DNA from: Saliniradius amylolyticus
Lineage (GTDB): Bacteria; Pseudomonadota; Gammaproteobacteria; Enterobacterales; Alteromonadaceae
Assembly: GCF_003143555.1 (NCBI RefSeq)
Contig: NZ_CP029347.1
Span: 186,001-250,000 of the forward strand
Direction: 5' to 3'
Length of the DNA stretch: 64,000 nt
In this document: piece by piece, positions 8,385 through 19,033 of the stretch
How the letters are laid out: each line of letters begins with the position of its first letter
Position numbering within the stretch: position 1 is the first letter of the stretch
Made by a program: the position numbers and the translations under genes
The notes under the pieces: model-generated
What the model was told of the DNA's origin: nothing
The model's database searches: none
The model's input: the letters and a program-made list of their open reading frames with translations, nothing else

Positions 8385-9341
8385 ATGCTTGAGGTTTTGT
8401 ATCTATTAGCGGGAATCGCGCTACTCGCAGGCGGCGGGGAGGCATTAATTCGCGGCGCTCTGGGGATTTCCCAAAGGCTTAAGATATCGGCCTTACTGTC
8501 TGGGCTGGTGATCGTTGGCTTCGGTACGTCTATGCCAGAGATGGTGGTGTCGTTGGATGCCGCTCTGAGCGGGCAGCCTGATATCGCCATTGGCAATGTG
8601 GTGGGCAGCAATATTGCCAATATCCTGTTTATTTTAGGCCTCTGTGCGCTGATAACCCCTATGGCGGTGACGCCCACGGCGTTGAACCGGGATGGGCTTG
8701 TGGTCGTCGGTGCCAGTCTGCTTATGATTGGACTGGCTTGGTGTCAGGCTTTGTCGCGCATTGACGGGGTGATTTTAATGGTGGCACTGGCGGGCTACTT
8801 AATCTGGGCCTATCGCAGTGAGCGGGACAAAGCCTTGCCCGTTGCCAGGGTGCACGAGGCAGAGGCGGTCGAAGTACAGGCGGTACCCAAGTCCCTGGCA
8901 TGGTCTTTTGGGGCCATTATGGTTGGGTTGGCGGCACTGATTGGCGGCTCGCAGGTATTGTTGAAAGGCGCAGTGGGTATTGCTGAGCTTTTAAGTGTTC
9001 CCAAGGCGGTTGTCGGCTTAACTCTGGTCGCCGTGGGGACCTCTCTGCCGGAGTTAACCATCTCTGTTATGGCGGCGATTCGCCGGCATGCCGATGTGGC
9101 GGTGGGTAATATTCTCGGCAGCAATATTTTTAATCTGTTGGGGATCCTCGGTATTTCGGCGGCAACGCAGCCTCTGGCTTTGTCCGGGCGGGTGGCAGCC
9201 TTTGACCAGTGGGTCATGCTGGGCGTGGCGGTGGTCCTGATGGGAATGTTATACAGTGGTCGCAGGCTGGGCCGGATTGAGGGGGCTGTCTTGCTGTTAG
9301 GTTATATTGCCTATGTCACAGTGAGTTATATTGCCTTATAA
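8385..9341 (+). CDS. calcium/sodium antiporter (CaCA family, YrbG type)
   Basis: A 318-residue inner-membrane antiporter with the two inverted alpha repeats of the Ca2+:cation antiporter family. The first carries GFGTSMPEM and GNVVGSNIAN, the second AVGTSLPEL and GNILGSNIFN; the two glutamates bind the transported ion. A hydrophilic loop around residue 150 separates the halves. Length agrees with E. coli YrbG (about 325 residues). Likely role: sodium-driven calcium export. GGAGA upstream of ATG 8385 is a good ribosome binding site. Confidence 0.9.
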   Translation: MLEVLYLLAGIALLAGGGEALIRGALGISQRLKISALLSGLVIVGFGTSMPEMVVSLDAALSGQPDIAIGNVVGSNIANILFILGLCALITPMAVTPTALNRDGLVVVGASLLMIGLAWCQALSRIDGVILMVALAGYLIWAYRSERDKALPVARVHEAEAVEVQAVPKSLAWSFGAIMVGLAALIGGSQVLLKGAVGIAELLSVPKAVVGLTLVAVGTSLPELTISVMAAIRRHADVAVGNILGSNIFNLLGILGISAATQPLALSGRVAAFDQWVMLGVAVVLMGMLYSGRRLGRIEGAVLLLGYIAYVTVSYIAL

Positions 9342-9396
9342 CCAGAGGGCGATAGCGCCATGTCCCTTTCGCGCATGCAAACAGAATCAAGAGAAT

Positions 9397-9924
9397 ATGA
9401 TGTATAAATATAACGCTATTCAGGCCCGTATCGGTGCGTTCAGGCTAGGGAAGGGAGTCGCAGGAGCCTTGTCGCTGGTGTACTGCTTATTGCTATCCGC
9501 TTGCACGGTATTGCCTAACTCTTCTGAGGCCGACGTACAGGCGGTTGCCCATTCGTATTTTGAAACCTATGCCGAGCGGTCTGACTTCGATCGCTTTATG
9601 CGCTTTTATGCTGATGACGCAAAGCTAACGGACATCGTGTATGGCAATGAAATTAACGGTAAGGACAATATACGAGACTTCTTTGACTGGCACCGCGGCG
9701 ACTTCACGGTGGTTGACGCAGGGCCTGCACTGGAGGTTGAGGAACAGGTGATATCGGGAAACCAAGTGATCACGAAAGGGGTATTCAGGGAGTTTGAGTA
9801 TAACGGTAACAGGATGGGGCCCTGGAAGTTCATCATTTGGCAGGAGCTGAACCAGGCGGGCAAGGTGATTGCGCAAGAAGACTGGATTAACTATACCCCT
9901 AAGAAAATTATGCTTGGCAGTTAA
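9397..9924 (+). CDS. SnoaL/NTF2-like lipoprotein
   Basis: A 175-residue protein with a long lipoprotein signal ending in LLLSAC (acylated cysteine near residue 36). The mature part starts with a helix (VQAVAHSYFETYAERSDF) followed by FMRFYADDAKLTDIV and GKDNIRDFFDW, the helix-strand pattern of SnoaL-like members of the NTF2 superfamily. These are small cone-shaped domains used for catalysis or ligand binding, and the ligand here is unknown. Two ATGs (9397 and 9400) are possible starts; both follow AAGAG. Confidence 0.7.
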   Translation: MMYKYNAIQARIGAFRLGKGVAGALSLVYCLLLSACTVLPNSSEADVQAVAHSYFETYAERSDFDRFMRFYADDAKLTDIVYGNEINGKDNIRDFFDWHRGDFTVVDAGPALEVEEQVISGNQVITKGVFREFEYNGNRMGPWKFIIWQELNQAGKVIAQEDWINYTPKKIMLGS

Positions 9925-9955
9925 TGAAAAATTCCTTAACGCATAGAAGACCCTG

Positions 9956-10618
9956 ATGGAAGTTATCCAGATCCCCGGTTTTAGCGACCCCTTTAGTTCA
10001 ATCAGTCACCTGTTAGCCGCCGGGCTGGTCCTGATTCCGGGCTACTTTTTGATCCAACAGGCCTTAGGAAAGCGGCGGCGGGTGATTACCGTTGGCATCT
10101 ATGTGTTTTCGGTGGTGTTTCTGCTGTCCATGAGCGGCGTGTTCCACCTGCTGGAGCCGGGCACTACCGGACGGGCGGTGCTAAAACGTTTGGATCATGC
10201 CGGTATTTTCCTGCTTATTGCCGGCACGTTCACGCCCATTCACGCTATTATCTTTCGTGGCTTTTGGTGTTGGGGCTTCCTGGCCTTTATCTGGACTCTG
10301 GCCATCACAGGTTTAACGCTGAAAACCATTTTCTTTAATGATTTCGCCGAATGGCTGGGGCTTATCTTCTATATCGGGTTGGGATGGCTGGGGATTGTCT
10401 CAGCCTATCTGACTCACCGTATGCATGGTCTGGCGATCATCAGGCCGTTACTTTTCGGGGCACTGGCCTATACGCTGGGTGCAACACTGGATTTTCTGCG
10501 CTGGCCGGTGCTTATCGACGGTGTGCTTGGCCCTCATGAGCTATTTCACATCGCCGTGTTGGCGGGAATCGCCTGGCACTGGCAGTTTGTTAAAACCCTG
10601 CTGAAATGGCCGGGGTAG
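9956..10618 (+). CDS. hemolysin III / PAQR family membrane protein
   Basis: A 220-residue seven-helix membrane protein. Three conserved elements of the hemolysin III/PAQR superfamily are visible: the Ser/His region of helix 2 (SMSGVFHLLEP), LKRLDHAGIFLLIAGTFTP, and HELFHIAVLAG in the last helix. In adiponectin-receptor relatives the corresponding Asp and His residues bind zinc and hydrolyse amide-linked lipids such as ceramides. Bacterial relatives are linked to membrane lipid homeostasis; the exact substrate here is unknown. Confidence 0.85.
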   Translation: MEVIQIPGFSDPFSSISHLLAAGLVLIPGYFLIQQALGKRRRVITVGIYVFSVVFLLSMSGVFHLLEPGTTGRAVLKRLDHAGIFLLIAGTFTPIHAIIFRGFWCWGFLAFIWTLAITGLTLKTIFFNDFAEWLGLIFYIGLGWLGIVSAYLTHRMHGLAIIRPLLFGALAYTLGATLDFLRWPVLIDGVLGPHELFHIAVLAGIAWHWQFVKTLLKWPG

Positions 10619-10690
10619 GCCGGTGGCTTTCTTCTGCTCACTAATACCAGTATGGTTGTCTGACTGAAACTCAGTGGTGGTAATGTCAGA

Positions 10691-11350
10691 ATGAAGTTAT
10701 TGCTTTTCCTCGGTACGGTGAGAGACAGCAGTCCGCCTCGTCCGTCCCGTCTGGGCGAACGGGTGGCGAAAGCCTGCCTGGATTGGTTTCAGCATCAGGC
10801 GCCAGAGATAGACGTCACGCTGGTCGATGCGCTGGATTATCCTGCCGGGCCGGTGTTTAAGCCGCACTTCGCTTATCCCAGAAGCCGGGTGCCGGAGGAT
10901 CTGGACACGCTGGCAATTCAGATTGAAGCCGCCGATGGCTACATTATGGTCAGCCCGGAATACAATCACACCATGAGTCCAGCGCTGACTCACCTTTTGA
11001 ATCATTTTGGCAGTTCGCTGTTTTCCTACAAACCCAGCGCCATTGTTACCTACTCCGCAGGGCAGTGGGGCGGTATGCGCGCGGCGGTGGGAATGCGTAC
11101 GTTTTTGTCGGAGCTGGGCTGCTTGCCGGTATCGGCCATGGTGCATATTCCTGAGGCGCAGAAGGTGTTTACGGACAGTGGGCAGGTGCAGGTTGGCGCT
11201 GAGCAAGATCGCTGGGCTGACTATATTGGCCGCAGCTTTAAGCAGCTATTGTGGTGGGCGCAGGCGACAAGCCGCGAGCGGCAACACAATGACCCTCACG
11301 CGTCGATCAAGGCCTTCAAACGGGCTCCTTCCGAACGTAATGCGCCCTGA
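10691..11350 (+). CDS. NAD(P)H-dependent FMN reductase family protein
   Basis: A 219-residue flavodoxin-like protein. LLFLGTVRDSSPP at the start is the phosphate-binding loop, and MVSPEYNHTMSPALTHLLNH is the highly conserved FMN-contacting segment of the NADPH-dependent FMN reductase family. VTYSAGQWGGMRAAVGMR follows as usual. Such enzymes reduce quinones, azo compounds or metals, or supply reduced flavin. The GNAT gene begins 26 bp downstream and is probably co-transcribed. Confidence 0.85.
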   Translation: MKLLLFLGTVRDSSPPRPSRLGERVAKACLDWFQHQAPEIDVTLVDALDYPAGPVFKPHFAYPRSRVPEDLDTLAIQIEAADGYIMVSPEYNHTMSPALTHLLNHFGSSLFSYKPSAIVTYSAGQWGGMRAAVGMRTFLSELGCLPVSAMVHIPEAQKVFTDSGQVQVGAEQDRWADYIGRSFKQLLWWAQATSRERQHNDPHASIKAFKRAPSERNAP

Positions 11351-11376
11351 CCAGGATATAAAAAGGAGCTGCCGAT

Positions 11377-11799
11377 ATGCATGTGTATTTTTTGGAGAAT
11401 AACGACGATCTCAATGGGGTGTTGGAGACACTGCTCCAGCTTCGTCCGCAATATAACCATCAGTCCCTGATGGAACAGATAGAGCGGCAGCAGGCTGAAG
11501 GCTATCGAGTTGTCTACGTGAAGCAGGAGGGGCAGGTGCTGGCGGCGGCAGGCTTTGTGATGAGCGAGAAACTGGCCTGGGGCAAACACATTTATATCGA
11601 TGATCTGGTGACCTGCGAGCAACATCGTGCCAGCGGAGTGGGTGCCTTTCTTATCAACTGGTTTAAAGATTACGCCCGCCAGCATGACTGCCAACAGATT
11701 CGTTTGGACTCGGGCGTGCAGCGTTTCGATGCGCATAAGTTCTATCTGCGCGAAGGCTTTCATATCGCCAGCCATCACTTTGCGCTGACAAAGCTTTGA
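11377..11799 (+). CDS. GNAT family N-acetyltransferase
   Basis: A 140-residue GNAT acyltransferase. The acetyl-CoA pyrophosphate-binding region is CEQHRASGVGAFLINWF (about residues 80-96), close to the Q/RxxGxG/A consensus. It is preceded by the beta-strand HIYIDDLVT and followed by QIRLDSGVQRFDAHKFYLREGFHI, the C-terminal motif B of this subgroup. The acceptor is unknown. AAGGAG upstream of the ATG gives strong initiation. Confidence 0.85.
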   Translation: MHVYFLENNDDLNGVLETLLQLRPQYNHQSLMEQIERQQAEGYRVVYVKQEGQVLAAAGFVMSEKLAWGKHIYIDDLVTCEQHRASGVGAFLINWFKDYARQHDCQQIRLDSGVQRFDAHKFYLREGFHIASHHFALTKL

Positions 11800-11917
11800 T
11801 GACCTTGTGTCCAGTGGCAACGGTTGTTGCTTTATAGTTACCAGGTCGGCTGAGCTGAGGCTACACTAAGCTGTGTGACTTCAAATCAAGCCATTGAGAA
11901 ATAAGAGGAGACAGGGA

Positions 11918-12916
11918 ATGTCGCGCGGGTTGCTACTTACGTTCATTACTATCCTATTTGCCGCGTCGGCTTTCGCCTATAAGCCAGAGTCGGGGCATGA
12001 GCCGCTGACTAACGTCGCCACCGAGATATATCAACGTTGCTTTACTGGCAGCCATTTGGCCCGGGTGTCCGGCTGGCGGGCACGGCTGGTGGAAGGTAAC
12101 CGTGCCATGGATGAGGGGCTGGGCTTCGACCTTGTCGACTGGCTACGGCTGAATGATGACGGGGTTTTTAGTCTGTGGCGGCGCTCGGTGAACTGGCACT
12201 TTTATCATCCTGAGCGTACTCATCACTCTCGGGCTTTGTTAGTGGAGCAGTCACTGGAGCGGCTCTGGCAAGATTTAAAGCAGGGGCTGGAGAAGCACCG
12301 AAAACCCTATCATAAGCTGATGTTTGCCGGTGGCCTGATGCACTTTATTGAGGATATGACGGTGCCCGCCCATGTGGTGCCGGTTTATCACGGGCCGACT
12401 TTGATTGAGGTGGTGGGGCCCTTCCAGTTAAAGCCCTTAGTCGATTATATGCAGGCGTTTCGGCCCGAGTTTAAAGGCATGATTATCGATGCCGTCGATA
12501 AACAGCCGGTGCAAAGCTCAAGAATTAAAAGTCAGCTGCTTGAAGATACAGGATTTTGCCAGCAAATAAGCCACCATAACCCGAAAATCGACACCATTTT
12601 ACGGCAAACCGCCCGTCAGACATTGCATGCCTTACAGCAGGCCATACCCGATTGCCCTCAGCATCGTTGGCAGGACTTCTGGCAACCGCCTGAAGGAGAG
12701 GCTTTCTTTGGTCGATATGCGGTCTATCATCAAGATGGTGTGACTAAGAATCCGTTGTTTGGTGAGGCCGGTGCGCTTGAGAATGCGGAGGGGCGGTTGT
12801 GTCTGTTTGAGAAGGAGGATGTCCGCTACAAAGACTTTCTCTTTGCCCGGCAACGGGATGCGGTGGAAGCCGATCTCAGAGTGTTAAACTGGGTTGAGCG
12901 GCAGCTTAGTCGTTAA
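11918..12916 (+). CDS. secreted zinc-dependent phospholipase C / P1 nuclease-like protein
   Basis: A 332-residue protein with a signal peptide (about residues 1-22, ending AFA). The core motif GGLMHFIEDMTVPAHVVPV resembles the conserved HxxxDxxxPxH segment of zinc-dependent phospholipase C and S1/P1 nuclease folds, and histidine-rich NWHFYHPERTHHSR provides further candidate zinc ligands. It is likely a periplasmic or secreted phosphodiesterase. The motif is divergent, so the activity is uncertain. AGGAG upstream of ATG 11918 supports the start over TTG 11894. Confidence 0.65.
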   Translation: MSRGLLLTFITILFAASAFAYKPESGHEPLTNVATEIYQRCFTGSHLARVSGWRARLVEGNRAMDEGLGFDLVDWLRLNDDGVFSLWRRSVNWHFYHPERTHHSRALLVEQSLERLWQDLKQGLEKHRKPYHKLMFAGGLMHFIEDMTVPAHVVPVYHGPTLIEVVGPFQLKPLVDYMQAFRPEFKGMIIDAVDKQPVQSSRIKSQLLEDTGFCQQISHHNPKIDTILRQTARQTLHALQQAIPDCPQHRWQDFWQPPEGEAFFGRYAVYHQDGVTKNPLFGEAGALENAEGRLCLFEKEDVRYKDFLFARQRDAVEADLRVLNWVERQLSR

Positions 12917-12919
12917 TGA

Positions 12920-12943
12920 ACAGGCCCACTGGTGTGGGCCTGT
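12920..12943. terminator. hairpin between convergent genes
   Basis: ACAGGCCCAC and GTGGGCCTGT form a perfect 10-bp stem with a TGGT loop, placed exactly between the 3' ends of the convergent genes ending at 12916 and 12961. Neither strand has a proper T-tract after the stem, so it may act as a weak bidirectional terminator or an mRNA-stabilising hairpin. Confidence 0.45.
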
Positions 12944-12960
12944 ATGATTGCATACCATGC

Positions 12961-13803
12961 TCAGTAACGGTGTACCCTTAACAAGCAAAGGCTGAGCAGT
13001 CCCAATATCAGTAATAGCATGCTGGAAGGTTCCGGCACCGAGATGGCAGGGTCAGTGCTGGAGAATGAGCCTGCTTCAATAAAGACCGCGCTATCCAGAG
13101 CATTGTCAGTCGCGTCAGAAATACCGAACTTCATAGTGTGAGTCTGACCGATGGCCAGGTTCGAAATACTGGCCGTAAATACATCGGTGAAACCATCATA
13201 TTCGATGTCAAAAATACCGCCGACGTTGTTGTTGAAGTAGGAGCAGTTGGGGCCAGTGCCAGCGCCAGTGCTGCCGCAGTTAACCGTACCCACCGAGATG
13301 GCTTGGCCATCGGGGGCCAGCGCATAGTTTACGCCGTTCACTAATAGGCCAAAGGGGTCAATATAGCTTAGATACTCATTGTACTCTTCAGACCCAAACA
13401 CAAAATTAAAAAACAGGTTTCCAGTGTCCGTAGTGAACTCAAATTCCAGAATATTGGCGTCATTGGTGGATGTACCGCCAATAAGGGCGGAAAGATCCGC
13501 GTCACCGGCAGAGCCAATATTACCGGAAAAGCCAGTGTTGGTGTTGGGACCGACGGCACCCGTGGCGTTTCCGGATGTTAACAGGATGCCGGATTCGATC
13601 CCGATACCGGCGCTTACTCCACCCGAGAATAGGCCGCCTTGTGTGTCGGAGCCGATATAATTAACCGACCCTGAATCGATAGTAATGCCGCTACCGCTAA
13701 TTGCATTTGTGAAATCGCTGCCACTTGATGAGGTCGTGACAATCAGCCCTGCAACGCTGTTGAATGACAACATGGTAAGTATCAGTATGGTTAGCCTTAA
13801 CAT
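12961..13803 (-). CDS. PEP-CTERM protein with choice-of-anchor L domain
   Basis: A 280-residue exported protein. Residues 1-19 form a signal peptide. The centre has the choice-of-anchor L pattern, including ILEFEFTTDTGNLFFNFVF followed by GSEEYNEYLSYID. The C-terminus is a sorting signal: VPEPSS, a hydrophobic helix and a basic end (RVHRY), the PEP-CTERM arrangement recognised by exosortase. Such proteins are tied to extracellular polysaccharide and biofilm matrix. No exosortase gene is in the window. GGAG nine bases upstream supports ATG 13803 over the TTG at 13818. Confidence 0.85.
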   Translation of the reverse strand: MLRLTILILTMLSFNSVAGLIVTTSSSGSDFTNAISGSGITIDSGSVNYIGSDTQGGLFSGGVSAGIGIESGILLTSGNATGAVGPNTNTGFSGNIGSAGDADLSALIGGTSTNDANILEFEFTTDTGNLFFNFVFGSEEYNEYLSYIDPFGLLVNGVNYALAPDGQAISVGTVNCGSTGAGTGPNCSYFNNNVGGIFDIEYDGFTDVFTASISNLAIGQTHTMKFGISDATDNALDSAVFIEAGSFSSTDPAISVPEPSSMLLLILGLLSLCLLRVHRY

Positions 13804-14036
13804 GATGAAGCGCTCCAATGTTAATCAGTTTACTGGAACTGCTTAGATATCCAGTGCGTCGTTACAACAAGAGAGGTGATAACTGCACACTCTGTGCCAG
13901 AATAAGTATCCCTTTGCTTTAAAAGCCGTTTTAATAAAGCTTATTGGGCATGAAAGCACGGACTGTAAAATATGCTGACAAAAGAAGTTCGGATGAGAGG
14001 AGATCGTTTTTGGCAAGGTCTAAATGTTGGGTTGAA

Positions 14037-15356
14037 ATGAGAACAGGCTTATTGCCGATATTGTTCCTACTGCTAATACCCGGAGGGGGGGGAGTCTATT
14101 CTCAAACGGCTGTGGCGGGACCGGCTGCAACCTGCCCTATTCTCAAGAAAGAGAAAAGCATTATTAGTAACCGGTTAACGAAGGCAGTCGGGACGCTCTT
14201 AAAAGATTCAGCAGGAGTCGGGAGTAATGCAAAGTACTCTGGCGCTGTGGCTTTAGTGGTCTATAAGGGCAATGTGATTTATCACCAGGCGGTGGGGCAG
14301 GCACAGCAGATGTGGCTGGATGAGAAGGGACGTCTTGTGGAGCATGAGTCACCCAGACTCATGCAGCCCGATACGTTGTTTGACCTGGCCTCGGTGACTA
14401 AGGTGGCGGCAACGACTACCGCTCTGATGCGCCTTGTTAGTGAGGGCCAGCTTTCTCTGGACGATACACTGGGTGAGCATTTACCAGAGATGGTCGGCAC
14501 CGATAAGGCCGACATCACACTGCGGCAGCTTCTAACGCATCGCAGCGGTTTATGGCAATGGCAGCCCAGCTGGTTATTTCTGAATGAGCAAAAGCCGGAT
14601 GTGGTGGACTATCTGGCCGGTTTACCTCGACGCTATCCCATCGGTGAGCGCCGGGCCTACTCTGACTTTGGCTTTATCTTGTTGGGCAAGGTGATCGAGC
14701 GGGTAACGGCGGTGACGTTGGACCAGTACGTATCCCGGCATATTTATCAGCCTCTGGGCATGGCTGATACCCAATACCGGCCTCCAGCCAGGTTAAAACA
14801 ACGTATTGCTGCCACTTCTCACGGCAACCCCTTCGAGCGGAAGATGATAAAAACGGGCAAGCCCTACCCCATGGCCCGCCCCATACCGGATGAGCAGGAG
14901 TTTGATTACCGCCAGTACACCCTTGTCGGCGAGGCCAATGATGGCAATGCTTATTATGGGCTGAACGGCGTGGCCGGTCATGCCGGGCTGTTCAGCACTG
15001 CCGGGGATTTGGCGATACTAGGACAGACCCTGATTAATGGTGGTTGTTATGGCAAGGCGCGCATTACTGACCGGGAAACGGTCAAGGTCTTCTTTCAAAC
15101 CCCTTTTGATGACAATCAGGCTCACGGCTACTGGGCCTCCACCAGTCCAGATGGGGCAAAGGTTTACTGGCACCCAGGTTTTACCGGTACGCAGTTTTTG
15201 ATTCAGCCGCAGGACGAGTTAGTGGTGATACTGCTCACCAACAGGCAGCATCCGGCCTTGCCGGACAAAACCGAGGGCTACCCTTCTGTAAAACCAGTTT
15301 GGCAAGCCGTTTTGGATAGGGTTTACAGTGTGCTGGCGTTGAGTGAAAACGGGTAA
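14037..15356 (+). CDS. secreted serine hydrolase, beta-lactamase/CubicO family
   Basis: A 439-residue serine hydrolase. After a signal peptide (ending near VYSQTAVA), the class C beta-lactamase/penicillin-binding fold is marked by ASVTKVAATT (nucleophile S and K of SxxK), YSDFGF (the YxN-like motif) and HPGFTG (the HxG counterpart of KTG). Such enzymes are usually D-aminopeptidases, esterases or beta-N-acetylhexosaminidase-linked proteins rather than true beta-lactamases. The start is uncertain: the frame is open to 13944, with ATGs at 13950 and 14037; 14037 best fits the signal peptide, though its ribosome binding site is poor. Confidence 0.8.
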   Translation: MRTGLLPILFLLLIPGGGGVYSQTAVAGPAATCPILKKEKSIISNRLTKAVGTLLKDSAGVGSNAKYSGAVALVVYKGNVIYHQAVGQAQQMWLDEKGRLVEHESPRLMQPDTLFDLASVTKVAATTTALMRLVSEGQLSLDDTLGEHLPEMVGTDKADITLRQLLTHRSGLWQWQPSWLFLNEQKPDVVDYLAGLPRRYPIGERRAYSDFGFILLGKVIERVTAVTLDQYVSRHIYQPLGMADTQYRPPARLKQRIAATSHGNPFERKMIKTGKPYPMARPIPDEQEFDYRQYTLVGEANDGNAYYGLNGVAGHAGLFSTAGDLAILGQTLINGGCYGKARITDRETVKVFFQTPFDDNQAHGYWASTSPDGAKVYWHPGFTGTQFLIQPQDELVVILLTNRQHPALPDKTEGYPSVKPVWQAVLDRVYSVLALSENG

Positions 15357-15514
15357 CCTGGGGCTGTGCTGTGGCAGGTGAGAGGCTCTGAAGCAGACAG
15401 GCAGTGATTAATCGGTTTTAACCGGCAGGCTGTATCAATTCCATCGTTCAAATGGCAGTTTCTGCTAGGATTGGTGAAATCAGTGACCCAACAAAATGGA
15501 TGCAACAAACTGTG

Positions 15515-16312
15515 ATGGAACTGCCTCTTTACCAGGTTGATGCCTTTACCGATACTGTTTTCCAGGGCAACCCGGCGGCCGTGGTGTTTCTGGAGTATTG
15601 GTTGCCAGACCATGTCCTGCGTCGGATTGCCAACGAAAATAACCTGTCTGAAACCGCTTTTCTGGTGGTCAGAGAGGACGATTACGAGCTGCGTTGGTTT
15701 ACGCCAGCCGATGAGGTGGACCTCTGTGGCCATGCCACTATGGCGGCCGCCCATGTGCTGTTTGAGCATGGGAATGTGGCCCGGGAAACGTTGAGATTTC
15801 ATACCCGAAGTGGTGTATTGACTGTGAGTCGCTCGGGGCCGCATTTAGCCATGGATTTTCCAGCCTCGGAGCCTGAGGCGGTGTCCATACCTACCGCCTT
15901 ACTGGCAGGGCTGGGAGTGTCTCCGGTGAACGTGACCGCAGGCTTTGACTTTATTGTTGAGCTGGACAGTGAACAAACCGTGCAGACACTGAAACCGAAC
16001 CTGGGTCACTGGAAGCATTTGGATAAGCGGGGGGTGGTCGTCACCGCTGCCAGTAGCGAACATGACTTTGTTAGCCGTTGTTTCTTTCCCGGATTGAGCG
16101 TCAATGAAGATCCGGTTACCGGCTCGGCCCATTGTGAGTTAGCGCCTTACTGGGCGTCGAAACTGGATAAACCTATACTTACCGGAAAGCAGCTGTCTGC
16201 CCGCAGCGGCGTGGTGGAATGTGAGCTGATTGGTGACCGGGTGATGCTGAAAGGACAGGCGGTGACGTATTTAATTGGCAAGATCTACCTACCAGGCGGC
16301 GAGAAAATTTAG
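15515..16312 (+). CDS. PhzF family isomerase
   Basis: A 265-residue protein of the PhzF/YHI9 family, which shares the diaminopimelate epimerase fold. The N-terminus LPLYQVDAFTDTVFQGNPAAV is diagnostic, with ENNLSETAFLV carrying the catalytic glutamate. ADEVDLCGHATMAAAHVL and NEDPVTGSAHCELAPYW are the two half-site loops. Natural substrates of most members are unknown; phenazine synthesis genes are absent, so a role in phenazine production is not implied. Upstream starts at 15452 and 15500 exist; 15515 gives the family-typical N-terminus and length, but no start has a clear ribosome binding site. Confidence 0.85.
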   Translation: MELPLYQVDAFTDTVFQGNPAAVVFLEYWLPDHVLRRIANENNLSETAFLVVREDDYELRWFTPADEVDLCGHATMAAAHVLFEHGNVARETLRFHTRSGVLTVSRSGPHLAMDFPASEPEAVSIPTALLAGLGVSPVNVTAGFDFIVELDSEQTVQTLKPNLGHWKHLDKRGVVVTAASSEHDFVSRCFFPGLSVNEDPVTGSAHCELAPYWASKLDKPILTGKQLSARSGVVECELIGDRVMLKGQAVTYLIGKIYLPGGEKI

Positions 16313-16417
16313 CCGGGCTGTGCGGTTTTCGTTCTGGTCAGTAAATGGGCCTAGGCGGCCCTTATTAAATATTGTTTGGCAGCAGGTCCCGGCCCGGAGC
16401 CGAGACCTAGGTAATAC

Positions 16418-17611
16418 TCAGGACGACTGCTGCATCTGTTTGGCGACCGCTTCCACTTCACGCCAGACGCGCAGAGTGTTTTCGGACAGGATCTTTTTGA
16501 TGTCGGCGTCGCTGTAGCCGCGATCAATCAGACCCTGTACCAGATTGGGGTAAGAAGACACATCCTTGAGGTTTTCCGGTAGAGAGTCACCCACACCGTC
16601 GTAGTCAGAGCCAATCCCCACATGGTCAATCCCCACCAGTTCAACCACATGGTCGATATGGTCCAGTACCCGTTTTAAGCTGGCATAAGGGTAGGGGTTA
16701 TCCTTGCGATACATCTTGGCAAATTTATTGGCACCGCTGTCGCCCCAGGACAGGTTTTTCTCGGCCATCTTATCTTTAAACTGGTTATTCCATTTTAGCG
16801 CTGAGTTAGACACAAAGCTGGAACCGAAGTTAATCATGATCACGCCGCCATTTTCTGCCAGCGCTTTGACCATGTCGTCACTCATATTGCGCTCGAAGCC
16901 GGGTGTGTATTTGCGCAGCGAGGAATGGGAAGCAATGGCTGGCGCCTTGGAAATCTTCATCACCTGCCAGAAGGCGTCATCGGAGACATGGGAGATATCC
17001 ACCATCATGCCGATGCGGTTCATCTCCACTACTAACTCCTTGCCAAAATCGCTCAGGCCATCCCACTGACGGCGCAAATCGTAGGAGGAGTCGGAAATAT
17101 GGTTACTCTCCGAGTGGGCCAGTGTGATGTAACGCACTCCACGGTCATAGAAGTGCTTCAGGTTTTCTATTTTACCTTCGATGGGCGTGCCGTTTTCCAT
17201 GCCCATGGGCAGGGCAATCTTACCCTCGGCAAACGCCTTTTCCACTTCGTCCGGGCTGGTGGCCAGGGCAAACTTGCCCGGTGCGCGACCGACGATGGCT
17301 TCTACGCTGTCGATCAGCTTGTTGGCCAGTAGTACACTGCCGCCCTGCTTTTCATAGCGGGCCGGGATATAAATGGACATAAACGGCGCGTTTAAGCCGC
17401 CTTGAACCGCTCTGGGATAATCGAAATCACCGCCATCGGTGGCCTGAGTGACGTCTTCCCAGCCGTCGTTCAGACGATAGGGGACATCGATGTGACCATC
17501 GGTGATGATGGTATCCTGAGCCAGTTGAATAGCTTTATCGCTGGGCTCAATGGCGCTGACACTCACACTGGCCAATAGCGGCAGGGCAAACAGGGCAGTT
17601 TTCTTTAGCAA
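16418..17611 (-). CDS. membrane dipeptidase (peptidase M19)
   Basis: A 397-residue exported dipeptidase of the renal dipeptidase family. A signal peptide (ending SVSA) leads into ITDGHIDVPYR, where HxD binds zinc. Further ligands are in EVMNRIG and DISHVSDDAFW, and IASHSSLR and GIGSDYDGVG complete the active site. Periplasmic members cleave dipeptides, including D-residue-containing ones. It starts with TTG preceded by AAGAGGAAA. It lies downstream of pepQ on the same strand with a 57-bp gap, so a peptide-degradation operon is likely. Confidence 0.9.
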   Translation of the reverse strand: MLKKTALFALPLLASVSVSAIEPSDKAIQLAQDTIITDGHIDVPYRLNDGWEDVTQATDGGDFDYPRAVQGGLNAPFMSIYIPARYEKQGGSVLLANKLIDSVEAIVGRAPGKFALATSPDEVEKAFAEGKIALPMGMENGTPIEGKIENLKHFYDRGVRYITLAHSESNHISDSSYDLRRQWDGLSDFGKELVVEMNRIGMMVDISHVSDDAFWQVMKISKAPAIASHSSLRKYTPGFERNMSDDMVKALAENGGVIMINFGSSFVSNSALKWNNQFKDKMAEKNLSWGDSGANKFAKMYRKDNPYPYASLKRVLDHIDHVVELVGIDHVGIGSDYDGVGDSLPENLKDVSSYPNLVQGLIDRGYSDADIKKILSENTLRVWREVEAVAKQMQQSS

Positions 17612-17668
17612 AGTGATTTCCTCTTTTCTTGTTGTTTTAGACCTGCGGCCGGGCCGCAGGCAGCCCGG

Positions 17669-19021
<1,353 letters not shown>

Positions 19022-19033
19022 CTATACATTATC

